NCBI GenBank assembly: GCA_963922535.1
Contig: CAWUIN010000002.1
Span: forward strand, 1-64,000
DNA length: 64,000 bases
Reading direction: 5' to 3'
Source of the DNA: Tectiglobus sp963922535
Lineage (GTDB): Bacteria; Pseudomonadota; Alphaproteobacteria; Rhizobiales; Hyphomicrobiaceae
Shown here in pieces: positions 57,635 to 64,000 of this stretch (position 1 is its first letter; each line of letters opens with the position of its first letter). The position numbers were made by a program, and so were the translations under genes. The notes under the pieces were generated by a model. It was not told the origin of the DNA. It was given only the letters and a program-made list of their open reading frames with translations, and ran no database searches.

Positions 57635-57823
57635 TCAGGCGCCTTTGATGACAAGGATCATTGAGAGCATGGATATGGACATTACGATGCCCGCGACGGT
57701 GCCCATCCAGGCGACCGGAACGCAGGTTTTTTGCGGGCAGTGCTGCTGAAATTCAAACTTGAGATCTTCTATGATTTCGCCTGCCCATGCAGGCAGTTTG
57801 ACCACATTCTTGGTTGCATACAT
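57635..57823 (-). CDS. Small C-terminally anchored membrane protein
   Basis: 62 residues starting MYATKNVVKLPAWAGEIIED after GGGGA. An amphipathic N-terminal half with two cysteines (QHCPQKTCVPVAWMG) is followed by one helix (GIVMSISMLSMILVI) and KGA. No family recognised. It is convergent with fadI across 171 bp. An in-frame ATG five codons upstream (57838) is possible. Confidence 0.6.
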   Translation of the reverse strand: MYATKNVVKLPAWAGEIIEDLKFEFQQHCPQKTCVPVAWMGTVAGIVMSISMLSMILVIKGA

Positions 57824-58120
57824 GATATTTATCCCCACTATGCGATTGAAAGGAAAAAGAATAACTTATGAATCAATACTCTAGAGCCCAAGCGGAAATG
57901 AGGCGGAATTGCGAAAGGGCACAGCTATATGAGCCCGCACATTTCATAGGCTTGCGGCGCCCTTAATCCTGCGGATCTAATTGGTGAGATTTGCGAGGAC
58001 TACATTCAATTGCACGGCAGTCTTTCCGCTTTGCACGCGTTGGCCTTTGCACATAGCCAAAAAATATTTTTCTAACCGCCAATTCTTGTGTTTATGCGTC
58101 AACGTGCGGGAGTAGAACGG

Positions 58121-58852
58121 ATGCCAATCTACATTGCAGGTGTTGACGGTTGCCCGGCCGGATGGATTGCGGTGATCCATGAGTTGGATTGTCCTGCGAG
58201 CGCCATGCTGAGGCTGTTTACAAATTTCAATAATTTGCTGGAGTATCGCCCGGTACTCGCCGCCATTGCTGTCGACATCCCCATTGGCCTGCCGGACCAT
58301 ATTGTCACGGGCGGACGTGCGGCTGACCGGGAAGCGCGGGCAGTCCTCGGTCAGCGGCAGTCTGCGGTTTTTGCCGTGCCGTCCAGAGCTGCGGTGATGT
58401 GCACGGATTACCGGGACGCGTGTGCGATGGCCCTTGCCACCTCCGATCCGCCGCGCAAAGTCTCGAGGCAGGCGTTCAATATTTTCGCCAAGATCCGCGA
58501 AGTCGACGTACTGATGTCGCCTGAATTGCAAGCACGCATTTTTGAAACGCACCCCGAGGTTGCGTTCTGGGCTCTTAACGGCGAACGACCGTTGGACCTT
58601 GCCAAAAAGGTCAAATCGCGTCCCAATCCACCGGGCTTGGATTACCGTCGCGCTTTACTGAGACAACAAGGCTATCCTGACAGCGTGCTTTTGTCAGTTG
58701 AGTTCCCGAAATCCAAAGTTGGCCCGGACGATATTCTTGACGCCTGCGTTAATGCCTGGAGCGCTGCGCGCATACGGACAGGCAAGGCGCGGCGATTTCC
58801 GTGCGCCCCGGGCATTGACGGCAAAGGCCTGCGCATGGAGATCTGGGGGTAA
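58121..58852 (+). CDS. DUF429 domain protein
   Basis: Predicted nuclease-like fold of unknown role (DUF429). Marks: IAGVDGCPAGWIAVI (first acidic site), VDIPIGLPDHIVTGGRAADREARAVLGQRQSAVFAVPSR in parts, FETHPEVAFWALNG and DDILDACVNAWSAARI with a last acidic pair, consistent with an RNase-H-like arrangement. The start MPIYIAGVDG follows GGGAG. 243 residues. Its stop lies three bases before the target duplication of the 257-bp element. Confidence 0.88.
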   Translation: MPIYIAGVDGCPAGWIAVIHELDCPASAMLRLFTNFNNLLEYRPVLAAIAVDIPIGLPDHIVTGGRAADREARAVLGQRQSAVFAVPSRAAVMCTDYRDACAMALATSDPPRKVSRQAFNIFAKIREVDVLMSPELQARIFETHPEVAFWALNGERPLDLAKKVKSRPNPPGLDYRRALLRQQGYPDSVLLSVEFPKSKVGPDDILDACVNAWSAARIRTGKARRFPCAPGIDGKGLRMEIWG

Positions 58853-58859
58853 CCACTAG

Positions 58860-59116
58860 TGGTCTGTATCACTTAAAATGTTGGGTTAGGACGTCCAAAT
58901 TTTATTTCTGCCAAGGCGCGGTGAGTGCAGTGATACGAGTATCATAAGCGAGCCGCAACACCGGCAGAAACAAAATTTGGGCGCCTTCGGTCACGTCTCC
59001 CGGTTTGTGAGGGCGTCGGCCAGACTTTTGCGATGCACCGCATCGCCTGCCTCTGACCTCCTGCTCACAAACCGGGAGACGTGATCCTAACCCGACATTT
59101 TAAGTGATACAGACCA
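58860..59116. mobile_element. 257-bp structured MITE-like element with CTAG target duplication
   Basis: Terminal inverted repeats of 32 bp (58860-58891 and 59085-59116), starting TGGTCTGTATCACTTAAAAT, match at 31 of 32 positions. CTAG flanks both ends (58856-58859, 59117-59120). Inside are an 18-bp stem (58895-58912 / 58963-58980, one mismatch), a perfect 20-bp stem (58992-59011 / 59064-59083) and smaller hairpins (TGATAC/GTATCA; GCGATGC/GCATCGC). No coding frame. Form and 4-bp duplication fit a non-autonomous transposable element. Confidence 0.85.
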
Positions 59117-60949
59117 CTAGCCATGTGCCTCGTCAACTTCCGGGGCCAAAATTTGCGTCTGGCAGAGCCGTGCATAAGAACCGTCACGCGCAAGCAGCGT
59201 TTTGTGATTGCCCATCTCAATAAGGCGACCATCGGCCAGAACGCAGATCAAATCTGCATTTTTCACCGTTGAGAGCCGGTGTGCGATAATGAACATCGTT
59301 TTGTTTTGCGAAAATTTTGTCAACGTACTCTGAACAATTTGTTCTGAGTGCGTGTCAAGTGCGCTTGTCGCTTCATCGAGCAAAAGAATTGGCGCATCCT
59401 TCAGGATTGCCCGTGCCAGCGTCAAGCGCTGGCGTTGACCACCGGAAAGGCGTTGTCCTGTCGTGCCGATTTGGGTGTTATACCCTGCAGATTGTTCGAG
59501 GATAAAGTCATGTGCTGCGGCTGCCCGCGCAGCGCTTTCAATCTCGTCTTGGCTGGCGCCTGGCCGGCCAAGTGCAATATTTGCGGCAATTGTGTCGTCA
59601 AACAGCGTCACATCCTGGCTCACGATGGCAATGGCATCGCGCAGGCTGCTGATCGTCACATCTCTGATATCCTGACCGTCAATCAGGATGGCACCTTCGG
59701 TAACGTCAAACAGACGTGGGATAAGATTAACAAGCGTGGTCTTGCCTGCGCCCGAGCGCCCAACCAGCGCTACCGTTGCGCCTCCCGGCACGTTCAGGGA
59801 AAAATTCCGTATGGCGATAGGCCGCTGGCCTTCGCCATCGCCGCCGGGGCCGGCATAGTCGAATGTTACATTATCAAACGTGATCTGTCCTGCAGAAATA
59901 GACAGCGGCTTTGCACCTGTCCGATCTATTACGCATGGCTGATCATCGATAAGTTCGTAAAGCCGATCGGCTGCAGCCATGCCTTCATTGACACGTGCAG
60001 TTAAGTTTCCAAGCGCACGAATGGGCTGCGCAGCAATCAGCAGGGCACTGACAAAGCCCATGAAATCTCCAACCGACGCCATGCCGCTCGAAATACGCCA
60101 GTAAGCCAGCGCGATAACGCCTGCAACGGCAAGGCCGCCGAGGGCTTCAAGAATTGGATCAAGCCGTGCCCGTGCACGAACGGCCTTCATACGCAGTGAA
60201 TAAATATCTTCGAAACTGGCATTCAGGCGGCTGACAGCATAATTCTCAAGGCGGAATGTCTTAATCAGGCGGGCTGCCGAAAGCTTTTCGCTTAACAGTG
60301 ATGTCATATCCCCCAGTTCAGACTGGGTGAGTTTGGCAACATCTCTCAAACGCTTGGAAATAGCCGCGATTGGCCATCCTGCAATCGGATAAACGCCAAG
60401 GACAATCAAAGACATTATTGGATCGAGGTGAATCATTGCGCCAATCAGCACAATTATTGTCAGAACATCGCGTACGGCTGTACCAATCGTCGCCTGGACC
60501 GCACCCTGAACGGCCATGACATCGTTTGTCAGACGCGAAACCCTGTCACCCGGCGGGACTTCAGTCTGGCGGGCGAAATCCGCATCCATCAATCGGGCAA
60601 ACACGAGCTTTTGCATTTCAGTGCCGACCTGCCAGACAATTTTATTACTGGCCACAACCTGAAGATACATGAGGTTGCTGCGCAAAGCTGTAATGCTCAC
60701 CACAGCAATCAAGATGTAAAAAATCACATCCTGATTGCCTGACTGGACGGTATCGAAGGCGTCGAAAGAGTGCTTGATGATCAGCGGATAGCCACCTGTT
60801 ACGCCAGCCAGACCGGCGGTCAGGATCAGCGTCCAGATAATCTGGCGCCATTTTGGCAACAGAAATTCTCTGCCAAAGCGCAGCAGCCGGTTTTTCTGAA
60901 GACCACTGTCTTTATGTCTTTCCTGCAGGTTCTGAGGACGGTCGTTCAC
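59117..60949 (-). CDS. msbA: MsbA-like ABC exporter (transmembrane plus ATPase)
   Basis: Half-transporter working as a homodimer, probably a lipid/lipopolysaccharide flippase. Six transmembrane helices fill the first 350 residues, with EVPPGDRVSRLTNDV and LSEKLSAARLIKTFRLE as coupling segments. The ATPase domain has VALVGRSGAGKTTLVNLI (Walker A), GTTGQRLSGGQRQRLTLARAILKDAPILLLDEATSALD in parts (signature and Walker B) and IAHRLST. I start at GTG (VNDRPQNLQ) after GGAG; the longer frame to 61027 would begin inside the 61016-61122 palindrome. The TAG stop lies in the CTAG target duplication of the adjacent element. The DUF4170 gene upstream is a usual partner. Confidence 0.88.
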   Translation of the reverse strand: MNDRPQNLQERHKDSGLQKNRLLRFGREFLLPKWRQIIWTLILTAGLAGVTGGYPLIIKHSFDAFDTVQSGNQDVIFYILIAVVSITALRSNLMYLQVVASNKIVWQVGTEMQKLVFARLMDADFARQTEVPPGDRVSRLTNDVMAVQGAVQATIGTAVRDVLTIIVLIGAMIHLDPIMSLIVLGVYPIAGWPIAAISKRLRDVAKLTQSELGDMTSLLSEKLSAARLIKTFRLENYAVSRLNASFEDIYSLRMKAVRARARLDPILEALGGLAVAGVIALAYWRISSGMASVGDFMGFVSALLIAAQPIRALGNLTARVNEGMAAADRLYELIDDQPCVIDRTGAKPLSISAGQITFDNVTFDYAGPGGDGEGQRPIAIRNFSLNVPGGATVALVGRSGAGKTTLVNLIPRLFDVTEGAILIDGQDIRDVTISSLRDAIAIVSQDVTLFDDTIAANIALGRPGASQDEIESAARAAAAHDFILEQSAGYNTQIGTTGQRLSGGQRQRLTLARAILKDAPILLLDEATSALDTHSEQIVQSTLTKFSQNKTMFIIAHRLSTVKNADLICVLADGRLIEMGNHKTLLARDGSYARLCQTQILAPEVDEAHG

Positions 60950-61015
60950 ACACGCTCCGGAAGTTAGCTTAAGTTTTGACTTCTCTACCGGACCGGTCCG
61001 GATATCAGGGCTAGA

Positions 61016-61122
61016 GCGTGTCGTCATTTAGCACACACGCTGATAACAATAGAGGGCAGAATTTTTATCTGCGCTCTTATTCCTTATTATCAGAAGTGTC
61101 TGCAGCTGAAAACGGGACACGC
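61016..61122. repeat. 107-bp imperfect palindrome
   Basis: Outer arms GCGTGTC (61016-61022) / GACACGC (61116-61122), then GTCATTTAGC roughly opposite GCTGAAAACG, CTGATAA opposite TTATCAG and GGCAGA opposite TCTGCG. The left arm CGTGTCGTCA resembles the core of copies A-C. A CTAG lies directly left of it (61011-61014), but none is seen on the right. It lies upstream of the exporter gene. Confidence 0.65.
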
Positions 61123-61194
61123 CCTTGTTTGTGCTGTCTGCATTAATTTGCGCGCTGCGTTTGCTTAAGCAGGACTGACGCCTGCTTCAGAACG

Positions 61195-61431
61195 TCAATC
61201 GCTGTCCGGCTCCAGGAGGCGATGCATATGGACAATGAAATAACGCATATGAGCATTATCAACCGAGCGTTGTGCAGCATTTTTCCATGCATCGTAAGCA
61301 GTCGCGTAATTTGGATAAATTCCAACAATATCGAGATTGCCAAGGTCCTTGAAAGTCATATTGCTGACATCTTCCAGCTCTCCGCCAAAAACCAGGTGCA
61401 AAAGCTGCTGCGATTGGTTTTGATTGCTCAT
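61195..61431 (-). CDS. DUF4170 domain protein
   Basis: 78 residues: LHLVFGGELEDVSNMTFKDL, then LDIVGIYPNYATAYDAWKNAAQ and a C-terminal MRYFIVHMHRLLEPD, the full DUF4170 signature. These small proteins are limited to alphaproteobacteria and usually lie beside lipid A/Kdo export genes, as here with the MsbA-like exporter. Function unknown. Confidence 0.9.
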   Translation of the reverse strand: MSNQNQSQQLLHLVFGGELEDVSNMTFKDLGNLDIVGIYPNYATAYDAWKNAAQRSVDNAHMRYFIVHMHRLLEPDSD

Positions 61432-61459
61432 GTCATTTACCTTTGATTTTCTGCGTCAG

Positions 61460-62395
61460 TTAACGTAAGACAATATCACTAAGCAATCCTAGGAAAAATA
61501 GCCAGCCGACAGTAGAGTTTGATTTGAAGCGGGCCAGACAATTACCGCTATTTTCCGTATCAAGTGTGATGATTTGCCAGACAAAGTGCCCGGATATAAA
61601 GATAATTGCGAGGTAAAGCAACGGATCGGCGCCGGCAATCAGCGCTGCGGCAAGCCAGAGTGCGATTGACGCACCATAAAATAATATCAACCAGTACTGC
61701 GTATGCGCGCCGAAATGAAGCGCGGTGGATTTCAAACCAAGCAGCGCATCGTCTTCCTTATCCTGGTGGGCATAAATCGTATCATAACCGATGGTCCAGC
61801 AAACGCAGCCGGCATAAAGCAGAAGCGACACGAGCGAGAACTCGCCATGGATGGCTGCCCAGCCGACCAGCGCGCCCCAGTTGAACGTCAACCCCAGCAC
61901 AATCTGTGGCCAATAGGTAAATCTTTTTGAAAATGGGTAAACGGCAACGAGGCCCAGCGAAGCAATGCCAAGCCAAATCGTGAATATGTTGAATTGTATA
62001 AGAACCAGAAAACCAGAGAGACTGAGGCAGATTGCGAATAAAAACGCCTGTCTGGCTGTAACCTGGCCAGAGGGAATTGGCCTTAGCGCGGTGCGCGCGA
62101 CGCGCGCGTCATAATCGCGATCAATAATGTCGTTCCACGTGCATCCGGCTCCGCGCATGACAAAAGCGCCAATGGCAAACAAAAGCAAATACCAAAGATT
62201 GAGAGCCTCATGGCCGGCCTGGAGTTCAGCCAGCCCTTGCCCCCACCAGCAAGGAAAGAGCAAAAGCCATGCCCCAATCGGCCGGTCAAAACGGGCTAGC
62301 TTGAGATAAGGCTTCATAAAAGCAGGCGCGAACCGATCAACCCAGTTGTCCGGCCTGGCATCCGCAATCAAAGAGCCATTGGTACTTTTGCTCAT
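61460..62395 (-). CDS. ubiA: 4-hydroxybenzoate polyprenyltransferase
   Basis: Integral membrane prenyltransferase of ubiquinone synthesis. First Asp motif NDIIDRDYDARVART and second DTIYAHQDKEDDALLG, both needed for magnesium-diphosphate binding. About eight helices; the start PYLKLARFDRPIGAWLLLFPCWWG is typical. Length 311. With ubiK at 9 kb this is the second quinone gene in the window. Confidence 0.96.
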   Translation of the reverse strand: MSKSTNGSLIADARPDNWVDRFAPAFMKPYLKLARFDRPIGAWLLLFPCWWGQGLAELQAGHEALNLWYLLLFAIGAFVMRGAGCTWNDIIDRDYDARVARTALRPIPSGQVTARQAFLFAICLSLSGFLVLIQFNIFTIWLGIASLGLVAVYPFSKRFTYWPQIVLGLTFNWGALVGWAAIHGEFSLVSLLLYAGCVCWTIGYDTIYAHQDKEDDALLGLKSTALHFGAHTQYWLILFYGASIALWLAAALIAGADPLLYLAIIFISGHFVWQIITLDTENSGNCLARFKSNSTVGWLFFLGLLSDIVLR

Positions 62396-62574
62396 TGAAC
62401 CTAATTTGCAAACCAGTAGATTGACTTATGTAACTTGTGTAAGCCAATTTGATCGACGGTGCGCCGTGGTGGAAAGTCTCGCAGCGCGATTTCGCGTGCT
62501 GAACGTTAACACGCCCAGGCCCGCAGCTTATTAGTATCGCGGCCGGCATTATTTCGTGCAAGTTGAAACAAGCC

Positions 62575-63318
62575 ATGCCGATCCATGATTTCAAGTCGCA
62601 GCGGCTTTATTGTAACACCCCCATGACGGCACCGGGCGACCGGATTGTGTGCACGCCGGAGCAGGCAAACTATCTGTTGAACGTTTTGCGCCTCGGCCAC
62701 GGTGCTACGCTTCTGACATTTAACGGCACAAGCGGTGAGTGGCATGCCGAGGTGCAGCCCGAGGGCAAGCGCAAATGCACTCTGGAACTGATTGCACAGC
62801 TCCGCCCGCAAACCGCCGGGCCGGATATTGTGTATCTTTTTGCTCCGCTCAAGCGTGCGCGTCTGGATTACATGGTCCAAAAGGCGACAGAGTTGGGCGT
62901 CGCAGCCTTGCAACCCATCTATACGCAACACACGGTGGCTGATCGTATCAACCTGGAACGCATGCGCGCCAATGCGATCGAAGCGGCAGAGCAATGCGGC
63001 ATCCTGCGCATTCCCGACATTTGTAAACCACTGAAGCTGCCAGCCCGGTTGCAGTCCTGGGACGCGGAACGTACCTTAATTTTCGCCGATGAAGATGCCG
63101 AGGTTGCCGCACCGCTCTCAGCTCTGAACGCCATAAACACAGCAAAACTTGCGGTTTTGATCGGCCCGGAGGGAGGCTTCAGCGAAAATGAGCGCAGCCT
63201 GTTGGCAAAGCAGCCCTTTGTCGTCCGTGTGTCGCTCGGCCCCCGCATTATGCGCGCTGATACAGCTGGCGTTGCCTTGCTGGCGCTCGTTAATGCAACG
63301 CTTGGCGATTGGCGTTAA
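62575..63318 (+). CDS. rsmE: 16S rRNA (uracil-1498-N3)-methyltransferase
   Basis: SPOUT-fold methyltransferase that methylates U1498 of 16S rRNA. N-terminal PUA-like domain (QRLYCNTPMTAPGDRIVCTPEQANYLLNVLRL in parts); catalytic SAM knot LAVLIGPEGGFSENERSLL and SLGPRIMRADTAGVALLALV. KRARLDYMVQKATELGVAALQPIYTQHT in parts confirms the family. Start ATG at MPIHDFKSQR; a TTG four codons earlier is open. 247 residues. Divergent from ubiA; gshA follows, a common order. Confidence 0.96.
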   Translation: MPIHDFKSQRLYCNTPMTAPGDRIVCTPEQANYLLNVLRLGHGATLLTFNGTSGEWHAEVQPEGKRKCTLELIAQLRPQTAGPDIVYLFAPLKRARLDYMVQKATELGVAALQPIYTQHTVADRINLERMRANAIEAAEQCGILRIPDICKPLKLPARLQSWDAERTLIFADEDAEVAAPLSALNAINTAKLAVLIGPEGGFSENERSLLAKQPFVVRVSLGPRIMRADTAGVALLALVNATLGDWR

Positions 63319-63413
63319 TGCCGACGCCGAATAAATCGATTGTTCATCTGCAAGGCAGGCCATATAAATCAATAAAACCATGTCAGCCCTGTCTCTCTCA
63401 AGAAAGGTTCGCC

Positions 63414-64000
63414 ATGTCCACCAAAGAGCCGGGAGCGGCGAGCGCGCAAATCGAATCCTACGATGACCTTATCGGTTGGATTGCAGCGGGCGAAAAACTC
63501 AGGTATCGCTGGAGGATCGGCACCGAACACGAGAAATTCGTGTTTCGCATATCGGATCTCAGTCCAGTCCCCTATAGCGGTGAAGCAGGCATCCGTGCAC
63601 TCATGCAGGCGATGATCGACGACTATGGCTGGCAGCCGATAAACGAGGGGGAGAATATCATCGCCCTGAAACGCACGAACGGCAGCAGGGTTCCAGAGAC
63701 GATTTCACTTGAACCCGGCGGCCAGTTTGAGCTTTCAGGTGCACCGCTCGCAACCCTGCACGAAACCTGTGCCGAGGCGGGCCAGCATTTGACAGAATCG
63801 CTTAAAATCGGAGAACGTCTCGGCATCGGTTTTCTGGGTGCCGGCTTTGCACCAACCTGGCGGCGGGAAGAAATGCCGATCATGCCAAAAAAGCGCTATG
63901 CGGTTATGAGCCGCTATATGCCGCTGGTGGGCGCCAAGGGCCTCGACATGATGTACCGAACCTGCACTATCCAGGTGAACCTGGATTTTAGCTCGGAAGC
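63414..64000 (+). CDS. gshA: Glutamate-cysteine ligase (3' end cut by window edge)
   Basis: ATP-dependent first enzyme of glutathione synthesis, of the plant/alphaproteobacterial GCS2 type. After AAGAAAGG the frame opens MSTKEPGAASAQIESYDDLI, with WIAAGEKLRYRWRIGTEHEKF, ISLEPGGQFELSGAPL, TWRREEMPIMPKKRYAVM and MMYRTCTIQVNLDFSSEA, where the window ends at codon 196. These are the substrate and cysteine-binding elements of the family. Confidence 0.96.
   Translation, partial: MSTKEPGAASAQIESYDDLIGWIAAGEKLRYRWRIGTEHEKFVFRISDLSPVPYSGEAGIRALMQAMIDDYGWQPINEGENIIALKRTNGSRVPETISLEPGGQFELSGAPLATLHETCAEAGQHLTESLKIGERLGIGFLGAGFAPTWRREEMPIMPKKRYAVMSRYMPLVGAKGLDMMYRTCTIQVNLDFSSE

Noticed and set aside
57977..58552. 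191-codon minus frame opposite the DUF429 gene
   Set aside because: Shadow of DUF429; basic, low-complexity translation, no ribosome site.

Overview
The window looks like a contiguous chromosomal stretch of an alphaproteobacterium, most like the Hyphomicrobiales (Rhizobiales) and relatives. The evidence is family content read by eye: a 41-residue L36 without zinc cysteines, a UbiK-ProC-YbjN neighbourhood, a DUF4170 gene next to an MsbA-like exporter, the rsmE-gshA order, a glcDEF cluster, carB-greA, and NADP isocitrate dehydrogenase of the 400-residue dimeric type. Base composition is moderate. I saw no tRNA, rRNA, CRISPR array, phage or intact insertion sequence. Both ends cut a gene: ffh at the left and the glutamate-cysteine ligase gene at the right.

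Layout. 1-4.4 kb: ffh, a probable 29-residue membrane peptide, a periplasmic PQQ-type sugar dehydrogenase and an NlpC/P60 hydrolase. 4.6-9.3 kb: an orphan TadD-like TPR lipoprotein, an ArsR regulator overlapping an ArsP-type permease, then proC, ybjN-like and ubiK. 9.5-14.3 kb: DUF6064 and a secreted aldo/keto reductase as a pair, a DUF302 protein, a glutathione S-transferase, a CAP-domain protein and dapB. 14.7-21.9 kb: a surface-glycan region with two MurG-like glycosyltransferases around a GT4 enzyme, a membrane histidine kinase and a convergent GT39 enzyme. 22-31.3 kb: an acyltransferase remnant, greA, carB, a metallo-hydrolase, a large beta-propeller protein and pccA. 31.7-37 kb: rpsD, an unknown periplasmic protein, a TrmJ-like methyltransferase with an unusual Cys-containing N-terminal domain, an FkbM methyltransferase, icd and a transposase remnant. 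37.3-43.2 kb: glcF-glcE-glcD, a small glycine-rich membrane protein and a di-haem peroxidase. 43.5-50.6 kb: an RluD-like synthase, rpmJ, an EVE protein, gpsA, a stand-alone NAD(P)H-hydrate dehydratase, ettA and a LivK-type binding protein. 51-57.5 kb: a CDGSH protein and a complete fatty-acid beta-oxidation set (fadE, fadJ-like, fadI). 57.6-64 kb: small proteins, DUF429, an MsbA-like exporter, DUF4170, ubiA, rsmE and gshA.

The most unusual non-coding content is a set of folded repeats. A 257-bp element (58860-59116) has 32-bp terminal inverted repeats, two inner hairpins and a CTAG target duplication, and it appears to supply the stop codon of the exporter gene. A 107-bp imperfect palindrome lies over the other end of the same gene. 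A separate family of palindromic sequences sharing a GTGTYGTCARTTGCCGC-like core occurs near 3.4 and 50.8 kb, with likely relatives at 31.3, 37.1 and 61.0 kb. The 37-kb copy lies beside an IS630-like transposase remnant, which hints at an origin as non-autonomous mobile elements.

Most protein genes are ordinary housekeeping genes. The best candidates for undescribed biology are the 257-bp element, the glycosyltransferase/histidine-kinase cluster, the TrmJ fusion, and several very small membrane proteins.
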